A DNA stretch of 64,000 bases from Hemicordylus capensis (taxonomy: Eukaryota; Chordata; Lepidosauria; Squamata; Cordylidae), in NCBI RefSeq assembly GCF_027244095.1, contig NC_069659.1, forward strand, positions 351,144,750-351,208,749, written 5' to 3'. Below, piece by piece: positions 46,785 to 57,900 of this stretch. How positions within the stretch are numbered: position 1 is the first letter of the stretch; each line of letters opens with the position of its first letter. The notes below the pieces were generated by a model that was not told the DNA's origin, searched no databases, and worked only from the letters and a program-made list of their open reading frames with translations. The position numbers were made by a program, and so were the translations under genes.

Positions 46785-46945
46785 CAAATATTTATATACT
46801 GCTTTTCAACAAAGGTTTCCAAAGCAGTTTACATAGAGAAATAGTAAACAAATAAGATGGATCCCTGTCTTCAAAGGACTCACAATCTTGGAGGTACTGT
46901 GCTGGGGAAAGATAGAGCCAGTTACTTCCCCCACTAAATAAAGAG
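46785..46945 (-). mobile_element. LINE 3'-end fragment
   Basis: Reversed family end (ATATTTATATACTGCTTTTC, GACTCACAATCTTGGAGG). Confidence 0.6.
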
Positions 46946-47768
46946 AATCACCATGTTTAAAAGGTGCCTCTTTGCCCAGTTAGCAGGAGTTATGATTTCC
47001 AAAGCTTTATTTAAAATAATTATACCCCACCCCGCCAGTACATTCAGGGCAATTAGCTATTATCAAAGCCAAAACTAAGAAACCTACCAGATATAAGCAG
47101 CAAACAAAACATTAAAAAGCTTCTCTTTAAAAAAAAGGTGTCTTCATTTTTAAAAAAAAGATACTGAAGGATATTAATAATAGCAGAACCCGCTGAATTC
47201 CCAATTTCTCTCCCCCCCCCCCGCCCCCAGCCAGGTTTCCAGCTCGCCAACTCAGAGGCTCCCTCAGGCTCACGCCGGTGCTCCTCAACACCCCCCCCCC
47301 GCCCCGTTACAGCCACGTTGAGAGGACACCAGGGCTCCGTCTGCTCGGCCTCCTCTTTCCCACTGGCCCGTTTCACTCTGTAGGCTCTCCAGGGGCAGAG
47401 ACTTCTTCTTCTCTTGCTTACAGAGATCCTGAAGAGGTGCCTGGACTAGCAGCGTATTCTTAATAAGCAGGAAGATGAGCGGGGGGGACGGACGCTCCCT
47501 GCTCCACGAAGAACGGTCCTCATGCATCCCTAGCAGAGACGAAAAGCCCCGTCCGCGCTCAGGCGAAGCCCCCTCCCCAATTCCTCCAATGAAGCACGGG
47601 GAGGGGGAGAGGAGCAGAGATCACACTCTGGAAACAATAAGCCCGCCCGCCCGCCTCAGCAGGGCCCCCACCTCCGAAGACGGAGAAGAATTTAAAGAAC
47701 ACCCAAGGGGGGGAGGCGGAAACCTAGGGAAGCCTCCTGGTGGGGAATTGCCAACCGCCCTCACTCAC

Positions 47769-47840
47769 CTCTCCCCGCCACCAGCCGCCTCCCAGCGCCG
47801 TCTCTGGAACCAACTCCCAAGATGGCGGCCGCTCCCCCTC
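47769..47840 (-). other. AP2M1: AP2M1 non-coding exon 1 (predicted)
   Basis: A strong donor, GAGAG followed by GTGAGT (47763-47768), closes a GC-rich exon with no ATG on the minus strand. The YY1 motif CCGCCATCTTGG (47819-47830) lies at the expected start-site position of TATA-less housekeeping promoters. It splices over about 21 kb to exon 2. The 5' end is approximate. Confidence 0.65.
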
Positions 47841-48043
47841 CTCAAGGCGCCCCTCCCCTATCACTGCAGCAGCGCTGTCACAGCGCGTGCGCCGGGCGCG
47901 CCCCGGCCCGCTTTACGCATGCGTTTCCCAGCATAGGCGAGATGGAGAGAACAGATGGGCAAGAGTTTGGGATTGCGGTTCGGGACGGACCCAGAATGCA
48001 CCGCGGAAGCTGGGGCATCCCTTCAGGCGCGATGACGAGCAAT

Positions 48044-48062
48044 GCACCCTGGGACGTGTAGT
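48044..48062 (-). promoter_or_regulatory. ZNF143/THAP11-type element
   Basis: The minus strand reads ACTACACGTCCCAGGGTGC, close to the SBS consensus ACTACAATTCCCAGAATGC, about 200 bp upstream of the predicted AP2M1 start. Confidence 0.6.
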
Positions 48063-48120
48063 AGTAGTAGTTGTTGTTCTCCGGCTGAAACGGGCTCAGG
48101 CTGAGCAGTCATGGGGTGTT

Positions 48121-48139
48121 GCATTCTGGGGCATGTAGT
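48121..48139 (-). promoter_or_regulatory. ZNF143/THAP11-type element
   Basis: The minus strand reads ACTACATGCCCCAGAATGC, an excellent SBS match, 59 bp from the previous site and in the same orientation. A third partial core, ACCCAGAATGC, lies on the plus strand at 47989-47999. Confidence 0.7.
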
Positions 48140-48540
48140 TCGCCACGATTGAACTAATACTACCCCCGGAAATATACGGGAGTGGAAGGAATAAGTCAAA
48201 GGCTTCACGCAAGGGGTGTACCTTGAGGCATGCGTGGAGGAGGAATAAATTAGCGTTACCTATTAATCTTTAGGGTAATCGGGGGGAAACGCTGGTGCGG
48301 TGCAATCCTAGGCAGCTGGGAGTAGTGTCCACGGAACGTACTTCCAAGTAGACCAACATAGGCTCAAGCTTCCGCTAGCTGCTCTGAATTATTTCCATAT
48401 ACAGGTGTGGATCCGTGCAGGGAGTAGCAAAGTTGGAGTGGACCCAGAAACAAGATTGTAAAATGCCGCCCCCCACCGAAGCTCCGCTCATGAAGTAAAG
48501 AAATCTTAAATGAGGCTGAATAGTGGTAACAAAAAGCATA

Positions 48541-48640
48541 GAGTGTGTGTGTGTGTATATATACACACACACACAATAGTATATTTGAGAGAGAGAGAGA
48601 GAGTGTATAGAGTGTGTGTGTGTATATATATATTTTTTTA
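48541..48640. repeat. Compound microsatellite with perfect palindrome
   Basis: (GT)n-(TA)n-(CA)n forms a self-complementary run at about 48543-48574, followed by (GA)n and a second (GT)n-(TA)n. Confidence 0.85.
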
Positions 48641-49078
48641 AATCACACACCTGTGTGCCACAATAGAACATCATCCTAAATTATTTTTTTAAAGGTTTTG
48701 TAAATTGTGGACGATGCAAGTCATTGAATGGTACTAGAGAAAGACATGCTGTTCTGGTAGTTCCAGGTCTTATCACTCACATCAATTTCAGAGGATGAAT
48801 ACAACTGAAGGAAGCCTGGGTGGCTGGGGGAGTCAGTCATGTGACTTGCCTCTGGGGGGGGCCCAAGGCGGGGGGGGGGGCAGACAACTGATTCCCCTTG
48901 CTGTATTATAGTCACACCCCTGGATCTGTGGCTCAGGATTAACCAAGGCACACTCGTGAAATTCACCACCTATCCCTGCTCAGGGTCATGGTCTTCCGCT
49001 CTAAAGTTTCTATTAATCTAACCTCCCCTCCTTGGGCAAGGTGTTGGTGCGGGGGGGGGGTGCAGGAGGCAGCTCCAC

Positions 49079-50108
49079 GCAGCCCTGGGTGATTATTTAG
49101 ATACTTTCCAGTCTGGTTTCCAACCTGGATACAGGGTGAAAACTGCCTTGGTTGCCCTGCTGGATGACCTATGGCAAGAGAAAGAGAGAAAGCAACTGTT
49201 GATTCTCCAGGACCTCTCAGTGGCTTTCAGTATCATCAACCATGGTATCCTTCTGGGCTGTCTCTCTAGGTGGGGACTTGAGGGCACAGTTAGCTACCTG
49301 GAGGATCGGACTCAAAAGGTGGTGCTAGGGAATGCCTGCTCTACTCCTTAGCCTTTGGGGTACCACAAGGATCTATTCTGTTCCCCACAGTTTTACATCT
49401 ACATGAAACCTCTGGAAGAGGTCATCCGTGGGTGTGGTACCATCAATATGCTGATGACACCCAGCTCAATCTATCTTTTAAGTCAGCAGACATCAGAGAA
49501 GCAGTGGATGCTCTGAACACCAGGGAGGCAGACACAAGGGAAGCAATTGATGCTTGGGGGCTGTTCTGGACTAGATGGGGGCAAACAAGCTGAAACTTAA
49601 TCCAGATGGGACAGAAGTGCTCTGAGTTGGTAAAAAAGATCATCCAAACAGTGAGGTAAATCTGGTCTTGGATGGGTCATACTCCATCTGAAAGACAAAG
49701 TCTGCAGCTTGGAGGTGTTTCTGAACCTAATGCTGTCCTTGGAGGCACAGGTGGCGGTGGTGTGCAGAGTTGCCATTTATCTGGTACGCTAGCTGTGACC
49801 CTGCTTGGAGAAGTCAGACCTGACCTCAGTCACTCATGCTTTGGTAACATCTTGATTAGACTCCTGCAATGTGCTCTACAGGGGGCTGTCCTTGAAGACA
49901 GTTCAAAAGCTTCAGCTGGTCCAAAATGCTACTGCAAGGATGCTCATGGGCACGTCACACCCATTCTGCAGCAGCTTCTTTGGTTACCGGTCCACTTCTG
50001 GGCTAGATTCAAGGTGCTGGTCTCTACATGGCTTGGAGCCGTGGTACCTATCAGATCGCATTTGCCCATATGAACCCGCCAGGGCCCTCCATTCATCTCA
50101 TGCCCCGC
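49079..50108 (+). mobile_element. L2/CR1-like LINE pol fragment
   Basis: Plus-strand frames read SGFQPGYRVKTALVALLDDL, GVPQGSILFP and YADDTQLNLSF, the reverse-transcriptase blocks around the YADD catalytic site, then WYLSDRICPYEPARALHSSH near the C-terminus. Degenerate; intergenic. Confidence 0.8.
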
Positions 50109-50109
50109 T

Positions 50110-50396
50110 CATGGCCCCATACTGAGTCAGACCACTGGTCTATCTCGCTCAGTATTGTCTACACAGACTGGCAGCAGCTTCTCCAAGGTTGCAGGCAGAA
50201 TTCTCTCTCAGCTCTATCTTGGAGATGCCAGGGAGGGAACTTGGAACCTAGATGCTCTTCCCAGTGCATCTTGCAGTGCTAGATGTGGTCTCTACCTTGC
50301 AGTGCTACATGTGGTCTCCCTTTCATATGCAACCGGGGTGGACCCTGGTTAGTTAAGGGAACAAGTCATGCTTGCTACAAGACCAGCTCTCTTCCC
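50110..50396 (-). mobile_element. tRNA-derived SINE, family B, variant form
   Basis: Plus-strand complement has CTCAGTATTGTCTACACAGA and GGTGGACCCTGGTTAGTTAA. Same unusual end as 35366-35662. Confidence 0.65.
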
Positions 50397-50399
50397 TCA

Positions 50400-52640
50400 G
50401 TTTCACACTCAGTTTCCCAAATCAGATGCATCAAACCTTTTGGAAAATGAAGAAAATAAGGCACACACAGACAACATGGAGTCTAATAAAACTATTTTAT
50501 AAATAAAAACAAGTAGGATGGTTTCAATGTATATAAAAACCTCAAAGGGTGTGGGGAGAGGGAGAGGAGAATATGTATGATAAGAGAAGATAGCACCAAA
50601 GTGGAAGGAGAACAGGAAGAAAAACAAGATGCCACCATCACACTGGAAGGACAGGAAAGGGACACACGAGAATAGGAGAGGAGGCAAGATGGTGAAATAG
50701 CACCAGGAGGCCGTGGAAGGGACTGACAATGAGATACTGAGCTTCTGAGGAGCAGCCTGAAAGAAAGGCTAATGCCAGAAAGGAGCAGGGCCAGCTGGCA
50801 GATGTGACAGTTCAAGAGAGCAGACAAGGCAGCAGACCATGGCAGGGTAGCAATTTAGGAGTATGAGAAGTGATAGCACCACTGGGATAAGAGGACTGGC
50901 AAACAGGGAAAGCAAGTGGGATGCTGGGCTGGAAGTGGGAAGGAAGATACACTTCAGTCTCTTCAGAACAAAACCCACAAGCACAAGAGCCTCCAAACAT
51001 GGCAGCTGACACTGGTACAGAGAGCAACTGCAGCATGGCAGAGTGCCCACGCCAGGGCAGCAGGACAGAGTCTGATCAAAGGCAGGAGGGAGAGTACCGT
51101 CTAATATCTCCTGCACAGCCCTTGTTCAGCTGGGAGAGGCCATTGGCCCTGACCAACTCCTTGCCAGGGAGTGCAAAAACCTGGGATGTTTAACTATTCC
51201 GAGAAAGAATGTGGCAAATGTTGTTCATGCTGGGACTGGGTCAGGGTGCTACAGTCAAGAGGTGGGAAATTCATCGCTGAACAGCCCCCCAATGCTGCAA
51301 CAACAGGGACTGCCTCACGCAAGCCGATATTCCTATATGAAGTCACTTCTGTATGGGAAATGTAATGCTGCATGTGGTCACAGATGGCAAGATCATACGT
51401 GTGTGCATGTATACGTGCTTTGCAATACTGCATAATTGCACCATTTCCTATCTATGTGTATGAGCGACTAAAGAGGGCACAGGCTGGGAGAGGGAGAGAG
51501 AGAGGGAAGATGGTCCTGGCCCGCAGGGAAACCTCCCTCAAGTGTTTTCAATGACTTCGCAAGCATGGCCAATCCCCACCCCCACCCTGCAAGCCTAATG
51601 GCTGGAAATGTTTGGAGAACTAAACATTCTCAGCAGTCTGATAAATTACAAGGCTTCATGTTTGATGCCAGTCTACACACCGTGGCATGATTACAGCAAT
51701 GCAGATTTCCAGAGAACCACCTCCATTCTAGGCAAGTACAATGTCCCCATGGAAACAAGTACTTTCAGCAGAGCAGTACTGCCCCAGAGCTGCTGATCTC
51801 AGAGTCCAAACTCTGGCTGCTCTTTCATTCACAGAGAAAAACAAGGTGGGGATGTGGGGAGCCAGAATAAAGTAACAGATGAGAAGAGCAGAAGAGGAGA
51901 GAGGGAATGAGAGAGAACGAGAACCCACACACGTGCATCTGAGCAGAAATTTCTCTACACACTCTGCTCACCCTTTCCCTTTGGTACATTGGGGTTCATT
52001 AAGAGTTTGGGGACAGCAGGAGTGAGAACCCAAATCATAAAAGACATAGTTAAGGAACACCCACCCAGCAGCCATTTGACAGGATGGCTGCTATGCTGTG
52101 TGCTGGTCTGACCTGGAGTTTGGCTCCAGCCTAATGTGAACATCTTCTGGATAAACCTGATCTTAACAGGGCTCCCTGGAAGTAGTTACTGGAGGACCAC
52201 CCTGGCCATTCCCCCATTTGTCCTCAGCTGACAGGCAACCAAATCAAAAGGAAAGAGGGAAAGATTGCATGAGTCACAGCTTGCTTTAGAAGATATCGGA
52301 GGAGAGAGGGAGAGGGAAGGAAACAGATGGCCATTCCTCCATTAAATGAACATCCGACAAGTTACAGAACTGGCAATTTTGCATGACAAGGAATGGAGTA
52401 CACCTCTTGACTGTGTGCAAGCTTGGTAGTGAGCAGGACTGTGTAAACGAACAGGCATCACTGGAGCTTGGTGCTGCAAGAGGGTTAATTCCGCAACCTT
52501 ACAAAGGACGTACATTAAGCCAACCATTTGGATGATTTCCCTTATCTTGCTTCATTTATTCTGTTGCTCCTACTCATGGTGTAGGGAATATTTTGGAGGT
52601 CTCTCTGACCTCATGAAAACCAAGGCAGGAAAGTCTTCCT
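50400..52640. other. Intergenic, no gene visible
   Basis: A purine-rich stretch (50500-51100) and unique sequence. No coding or RNA-gene signature. The AATAAA at 52555-52560 (minus strand) is a possible distal DVL3 poly(A) signal. Confidence 0.5.
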
Positions 52641-52645
52641 TTATA

Positions 52646-52678
52646 ATATAAGGACACTTTGTTGAGTGTCCTTATATT
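52646..52678. repeat. Perfect 13-bp stem hairpin
   Basis: ATATAAGGACACT and AGTGTCCTTATAT around a 6-nt loop, directly beside the following MITE candidate. Confidence 0.7.
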
Positions 52679-52679
52679 C

Positions 52680-52934
52680 TAGCCCTATTCAGACATCATA
52701 TTGTATGAGTGTACAGATGCCTGTACATTTGCACATGTTTTTGTGTGAATTACTGTACCTGTGTTTCTTTTAGAAGTGAACCCCGGCACAGGCCGCTCAA
52801 ATGCATAGTACAGAAAGGAAGTGCACTGCTGTACCTGGTTTCAACAAAACATGTGAGTAACTGTACCTGTGTATAGACCTGTACCTCTGTACACTCATTG
52901 TACCTGTGCTGAACATCACATGTGGATAGGGCTA
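52680..52934. mobile_element. MITE candidate
   Basis: Inverted ends TAGCCCTATTCAGACAT and TAGCCCTATCCACATGT (reverse complement). The interior repeats CTGTACCTGTGT and relatives. A TA target site is possible; superfamily uncertain. Confidence 0.6.
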
Positions 52935-52947
52935 ATGTCACAGAAAC

Positions 52948-53133
52948 TTCTGAAGCTGCCTTCTACTGCCTCGGGTTCTTGGGTCATCTAGATCACTGTT
53001 GTCTGCAATGACTTGTCAACAGCTCCCCAAAGTTTCAGGCAGGAGTCTTTCCCAGTCTACGTGCAAAAGCCAGGCATCCCACCTGGGACCTTCTGCACAG
53101 AAAGCAGGGCTCCACCACTAAGCAATCATCTTT
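52948..53133 (-). mobile_element. tRNA-derived SINE, family B
   Basis: The minus strand runs from a tRNA-like head (TTAGTGGTGGAGCCCTGCTT, GAAGGTCCCAGG) to AAGGCAGCTTC at its 3' end. Confidence 0.75.
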
Positions 53134-53324
53134 CCAGCTTATCTCCACAGCCATGGAGGCCTAGAAACTGACTTTGCAGCTCTTCCAAGGTTCCTTGAAT
53201 CAACCCAGAACGCAAGGAACACAGTGTACTCTTCCAAAAGGTACTCAACCACCTGGAAGAAGGCACTGCACCAACATCTATATGCCACAGACATTATTAG
53301 GTAATTCGGGCATAATTGTTCTTC

Positions 53325-53350
53325 ACTCACTCACTCACTCACTCACTCAG
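53325..53350. repeat. (CACT)n microsatellite
   Basis: Six CACT units. Confidence 0.9.
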
Positions 53351-54387
53351 AGTTAAAAGTTATGACGAGAAGATGAAGGGGATGAGGAAGCACCCATGCA
53401 TATAGTGCTTGGGTTTTATAGTCTGGAACTAAAGAGGCAGAAGTTTATAAACTTTGACATACATAGATGTGAAAAGAAGAGGGACAGCAAGTTGGCAATT
53501 AATTACCAGCAGTGGTGTAGAAAAACTCTGCCTTGGAGAGCGGGAGATCCTTTGTATTTACCCTGGGGCAATACAGATTATTATTAGGAAGCCCTTTCCA
53601 GGAGCAGGAGGATGAGGAGGGGACAGCCACTGTACCTTTGCTACCTTCAGGAAGTGGCACCATATGCTCACTGCCCTCCTGCCAACAGAAACAAGGGCTG
53701 GCGCACTCACTTTTGGCCCCAGTCCAGATCTGGGGTGGCCAAGAATCAAAGAGGAGCGTGAGCCTCCCCGGCAGCTTTCTGTACCTCGTCACAGTTCGAG
53801 AGGCACTGCACTAGAGAGTAAAGGTGGGGGCTCATCTTCACCTCACAGCCTCATACCAGTGGCCAGCGAATTGCTACATGTATCAGCCTGAAGACGGACA
53901 CAGCTGGACCGTAGCCCTGCTCCCCTCCGGGGGTTATGGATAAAGGTGGGGCATCTTCCACCTGTAGGGAAAGAAGCCATCTTCAGCCCCCACACGGGCC
54001 CAAGAGGCTGCCCGTAGGGCTCTGCGTCTTCCTCTGCCAGGGAGAGCCAGACCACCACCACAGCGCGCTGCTGCTGCTCTCCCCGCCGTGGGCGGCCCGC
54101 TCAAAGGAAGTCAAACACCCCGTAATTCTTGGCTGCTCGACAGAAAGGAACACAAAAAGGGGCGAGAAGAAAGAGGGCACGTGTTTAGGGCAGGAGACGT
54201 GAGCGGACACGGAAAACACAGGCGAGCAGCAGAGGCCCCAGGCAGATGCAGATTAATCGGTTAGAGAGAGGGTTAGGGGGTTGGCACAAGCAGGGAGACT
54301 TGCCTCTGCAGTCATGTCCAGGGGTGGTGGGGAGAGGCTGCCGGGCCCACTCGCAGGCAGGGATTAGAATCAAAAGGTTAAGTTCCG
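53351..54387. other. Intergenic or distal DVL3 3'UTR
   Basis: Unique, moderately GC-rich sequence with no coding signature. If the distal poly(A) signal near 52.55 kb is used, this is DVL3 3'UTR. Confidence 0.4.
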
Positions 54388-54393
54388 TTTATT
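54388..54393 (-). terminator. DVL3: Candidate DVL3 poly(A) signal AATAAA
   Basis: The nearest AATAAA lies 131 nt past the stop (CCAATAAACGG). That would give a far shorter 3'UTR than in mammals. A distal AATAAA at 52555-52560 would give about 2 kb, closer to the human UTR, so both sites may be used. Confidence 0.45.
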
Positions 54394-54523
54394 GGTTTTC
54401 CCTTTTCGTAGTTATCAAGGCAAAAAAAAAAAAAAATCCCGCACAGAATAAGGCTGGACCGTTCCTAGGAGGCAAACCGACGGAGGGCAGCAGACAGGCA
54501 AGGGCGGAGGGAGGGACGGCGGT

Positions 54524-54942
54524 TCACATTACATCCACAAAGAACTCACTGGGGTTGCCCATGGCCATTCGGAATGACTGTCTACTGGCCGTCAGTTCAG
54601 GTGGCACAGAGGCCAGGTCTCGGCCAGGGGGGGCCCCCGGGGGTCCCATGGCGGAAGGTGGCGGAGGCATCAGGAGCATGGGAGGGCTGTAGAGAGGCGG
54701 GAGGCCTGGCGGCCCATACGACTGCTGGCTGTGGTGGCTGCGGATGCTGTGGGCCAGCGAGTGGTGGCTGCGTTGGCTGGCCGGCACCGAACGCTCGCTG
54801 GCGGCGCGCTCCCGCCGCATGCTGCTGCGGCTGGTGTGGTCCGACTCGCTGCCACTGCCGCCCGACTTGGACTCCCCAGCCTTGGGCTCCCGCTCCTTCC
54901 TCCTCTCGCTGCCGCTGCGGTTTGAGCCACTGCTCCGACTTC
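54524..54942 (-). CDS. DVL3: DVL3 terminal exon
   Basis: 419 nt coding 138 residues and a TGA at 54524-54526. The Ser/Arg/Glu-rich and His-rich tail ([17 protein letters not shown]) leads into [18 protein letters not shown] and the invariant end SEFFVDVM. The exon is CpG-rich, so long open frames appear on the opposite strand and are treated as spurious. Confidence 0.96.
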
Positions 54943-57900
54943 CTGCACGGGGAGCAGAAATGGAGAAGAGGGTTAGGGGATATTCCGGGGCAGCTCCTGG
55001 GGGGGGGGGGAGGACTAGGCTCACTACTAGAGAATGTATGAAGACTCTCAAATGTTAAGAACTACATTCCTGGATCAGGTCAGAGCCCATCTTGTCTGGC
55101 ATTCCATTTCCAACAGTGGCCAACCAGACGTCTCCAGAAGCACACAAGATGGCAACAGCCCCCATCTCCCCCAAACCCACAAAGGTTCCATTTGGCAAAA
55201 GTCATGGAGAAACCCACCGGACAGGGTCTGCCTGTTCTTTAAAAAAAATCCTGGGTGTAGATCAAGCCCTTCCCATTCTCATCCAGCCCCTGGAAAGTTC
55301 CCACTAACTTCTATTTGCCTTACATAAGGTCACAGGCATGTGTACACAGGCCGGGCAGCCAAGGCTGCTGCTTGGATCAAAGGGTTTAGAAAACAACAGA
55401 GGGAGCCAGAACATCCTGGGCTCTCCTACAGCAGGGTTGCACAACTTGGGCCCTTCACCTGCTTTTGGACTACAATCCTCATCTTCCCCAGCCACACTGG
55501 CCAACCATCAGGGATTATGGCAGCTGTACTCCAACATCTGCAGAGGACCAAAGCTGCCTTAGAATGATATGTTGGCCCTTCCACTAGCAGAGTGTGGAAA
55601 GGTCATGCAAGACTGGAGGTAACAGAAGGCAGGTGCACATGTTCATGAGTGTCAAAAACAAAACAAGAGAGCAGGCACATTCTTCTGTGCATAAGCAGGG
55701 CTACTGGGCAGGGGAGCAAAACAGAACCTCCATGTTCCAAGGTATTCTATCAGTTGCTGGGGACAAACAATAGGGAAGAGTCCCTGTCTGTGGACTTCTC
55801 AGAAGCATCTGGCTGGCCACTGAGGAAACAGAACATGGGATTTAGAAGGTCTTGATGTGACCCAGCAAGTCCATTCTTACACCATTCAACCAGCAGGTCT
55901 ATCTGTCCTATACTCCTTCAAAGGGATGGTTAAAGCCAGGGGTTCTCATCCTTTGGTCTCCAGATGTTGTTTGACTACAACTCCCATCACCCCCAGCCCC
56001 AACTGACAAAAGCCATCGGAGCAGAGTATGATGGGAGTTGTAGTCCAACATCATCTGGAGACCTAAGGTTGAGAACCCCTGTTCTAAGCAGTTCTCACAA
56101 TCTTGGGGTGGGTCATTAAAGGGACCTTCACCTTTAATGAAGGCCTTGATCATGAGGGGCTGGAAGAGGATCACAACCAAGCAAGCATGGATTCGAGCAT
56201 ACTAGGTTTTGACCCTAACTATGGTTTGTATCTGACTCTTCAGAAGTCAAATCCTCCACAATAAAGTCTCAAGTTCATTGGGCAGAAGCAAAAGTGCTCC
56301 TTGGAGAAGACACAACTGTTCAAATGCAACAGGCCAAACCGACTGCCAAATCTGTTTATTGTACAGCGCAAGAGAAGTTCTGTCCACGGCCGACCAAGTA
56401 CACATTTACCTTCGCTGTGCTGGCTGCCAGCACTACCCCCTCCGTAGCTGTAGCCTGGATCAGGAAATCCTGGATGGGGGTTGTATGGGTGAGGTGGAGG
56501 GTACTGGTACGGAAAGGCCATGGGCCACGGGGCAGCTCCTGGGTGGGGTAACGGAGCTAACGTGTCCTGATCAGAGGCACCACTGGACCCGTCGTGGTCG
56601 TGCAAAGACAAGTTGGCCATGTCTGCAAAAGGGAGAGAGAAGGGGCAAAGGATTAGACCAAGGATAGTTATATGCAGGTGAAACAATGCTGCCTTATCCT
56701 CATCCCTTACCAATCAAATGGGGGACTAGAAAGTAGGGTGGTGGAAGAGATGCCCACCCACCCACCTCCGCCAAGAAGAGTTGGAAATTACAGTTCTCCA
56801 CAGAGAAGAAATGCTTTGCTAGGTTGCCACAGGCCAATGCAGAAGGGAGTCTCAAGGTTCAGCAAACCACCTTAGTCATCTTGGCAATGTCCTCCTACTT
56901 CTACCCAACCAGGACAACAGACTGTCACATGAAAGCCTGCAAGCACCACCACCACTGCATACCAAGGGGGCCTGCAGACCTTTCTTTCTACTCATCATCC
57001 GCCCTGCCCTCCCCAGCAAGCAACAACCAAGGGGCCTTACTGCCACAGAGGTCGCCAAAAATATAGTAGCACTGCTCCGAGAAGGTGATCTTGTTGACGG
57101 TGTGTCGGATGTAACCGGCCTTCAGTAGATTGCTGGCGTACTTGCGGGATTCTCGGCGGTCCGTGAAGCCTTCCACATGATGGTAAAGCCAATCCACTAC
57201 ATCTGATCCTGTCAAGAGACAGCAGCAACAGGGAGAAATTGAGAATTGGCAGGGGTGAGACGAGACAGAAGGTGATTCTGCTAAGAGGGAAGGATAACTC
57301 AGAGGTAGAGGAGGTCTTGGGAGCTGGGCTAGCCCAAGACGACCTCTTGGGTCATTTCGCCCATCTTTTTCTCCTATTGTCACAGCAGCTGTGCCCCGCC
57401 CTATTTCCATCCCCACAATGTGCCTTGAATGACATCACTTCAGCACATTGCATTGCTGAGGCAAACTGTCGGTTAAAAAAAAATTGTGGCACTACTGGTG
57501 GCCAACTTTTTTTTAAACCCACAATTCCTCTCAGATCATGATGATGTAATGTAATTCACAGAGCATTATGGGTGGAAAGCCGGAGACCATCAGCTACCAG
57601 GAGAACCACAGTCATGGCTGTCTGTATGATATCACCCTCAGTTCCATGCCTTACCACGTTTTGCACCAAATGGCCTGGTCATTTTTACAACTTGTAAATA
57701 GGAAGCGAAAGGCATTTCACAGGCATTTCAGTTAAATAATGTGCACTGGAAATGAGCAACTGCTCTCAATGCAGGCATCTCCATGCAATATTGCATGCTT
57801 CCAGTGGAGTGGGGCTTATTTACAGGAAGATGTGTGCAGAGAGTACTGGGAAACATCGTCCTTTTAAACACCATATGGGGAAAGGATTACCCTTTCCAGT

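Larger units (their letters stand above)
47200..48145 (-). promoter_or_regulatory. AP2M1: CpG-island promoter of AP2M1
   Basis: A dense CpG block lies in otherwise CpG-poor DNA, with no TATA box at the predicted start. Visible motifs are an NRF1-like GCGCACGCGC (minus strand, 47883-47892), a second half-site at ACGCATGCG (47911-47920), the YY1 motif at 47819-47830, and ZNF143-type elements between 47989 and 48139. This is a typical broad housekeeping promoter, as expected for a ubiquitous endocytic gene. Confidence 0.8.

Noticed and set aside
47278-48138. Several 60-153 codon frames across the AP2M1 CpG island
   Set aside because: Low-stop GC-rich promoter DNA; no conserved protein and no splice structure. 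The 153-codon plus-strand frame overlaps non-coding exon 1 in antisense.
53325-53350. CRISPR-like or regulatory short repeat
   Set aside because: It is a simple (CACT)n microsatellite; there are no spacers, and this is vertebrate DNA.
54574-55058. 155- and 104-codon frames antisense to DVL3
   Set aside because: They are shadows of the GC-rich DVL3 terminal exon and have no homology signal.
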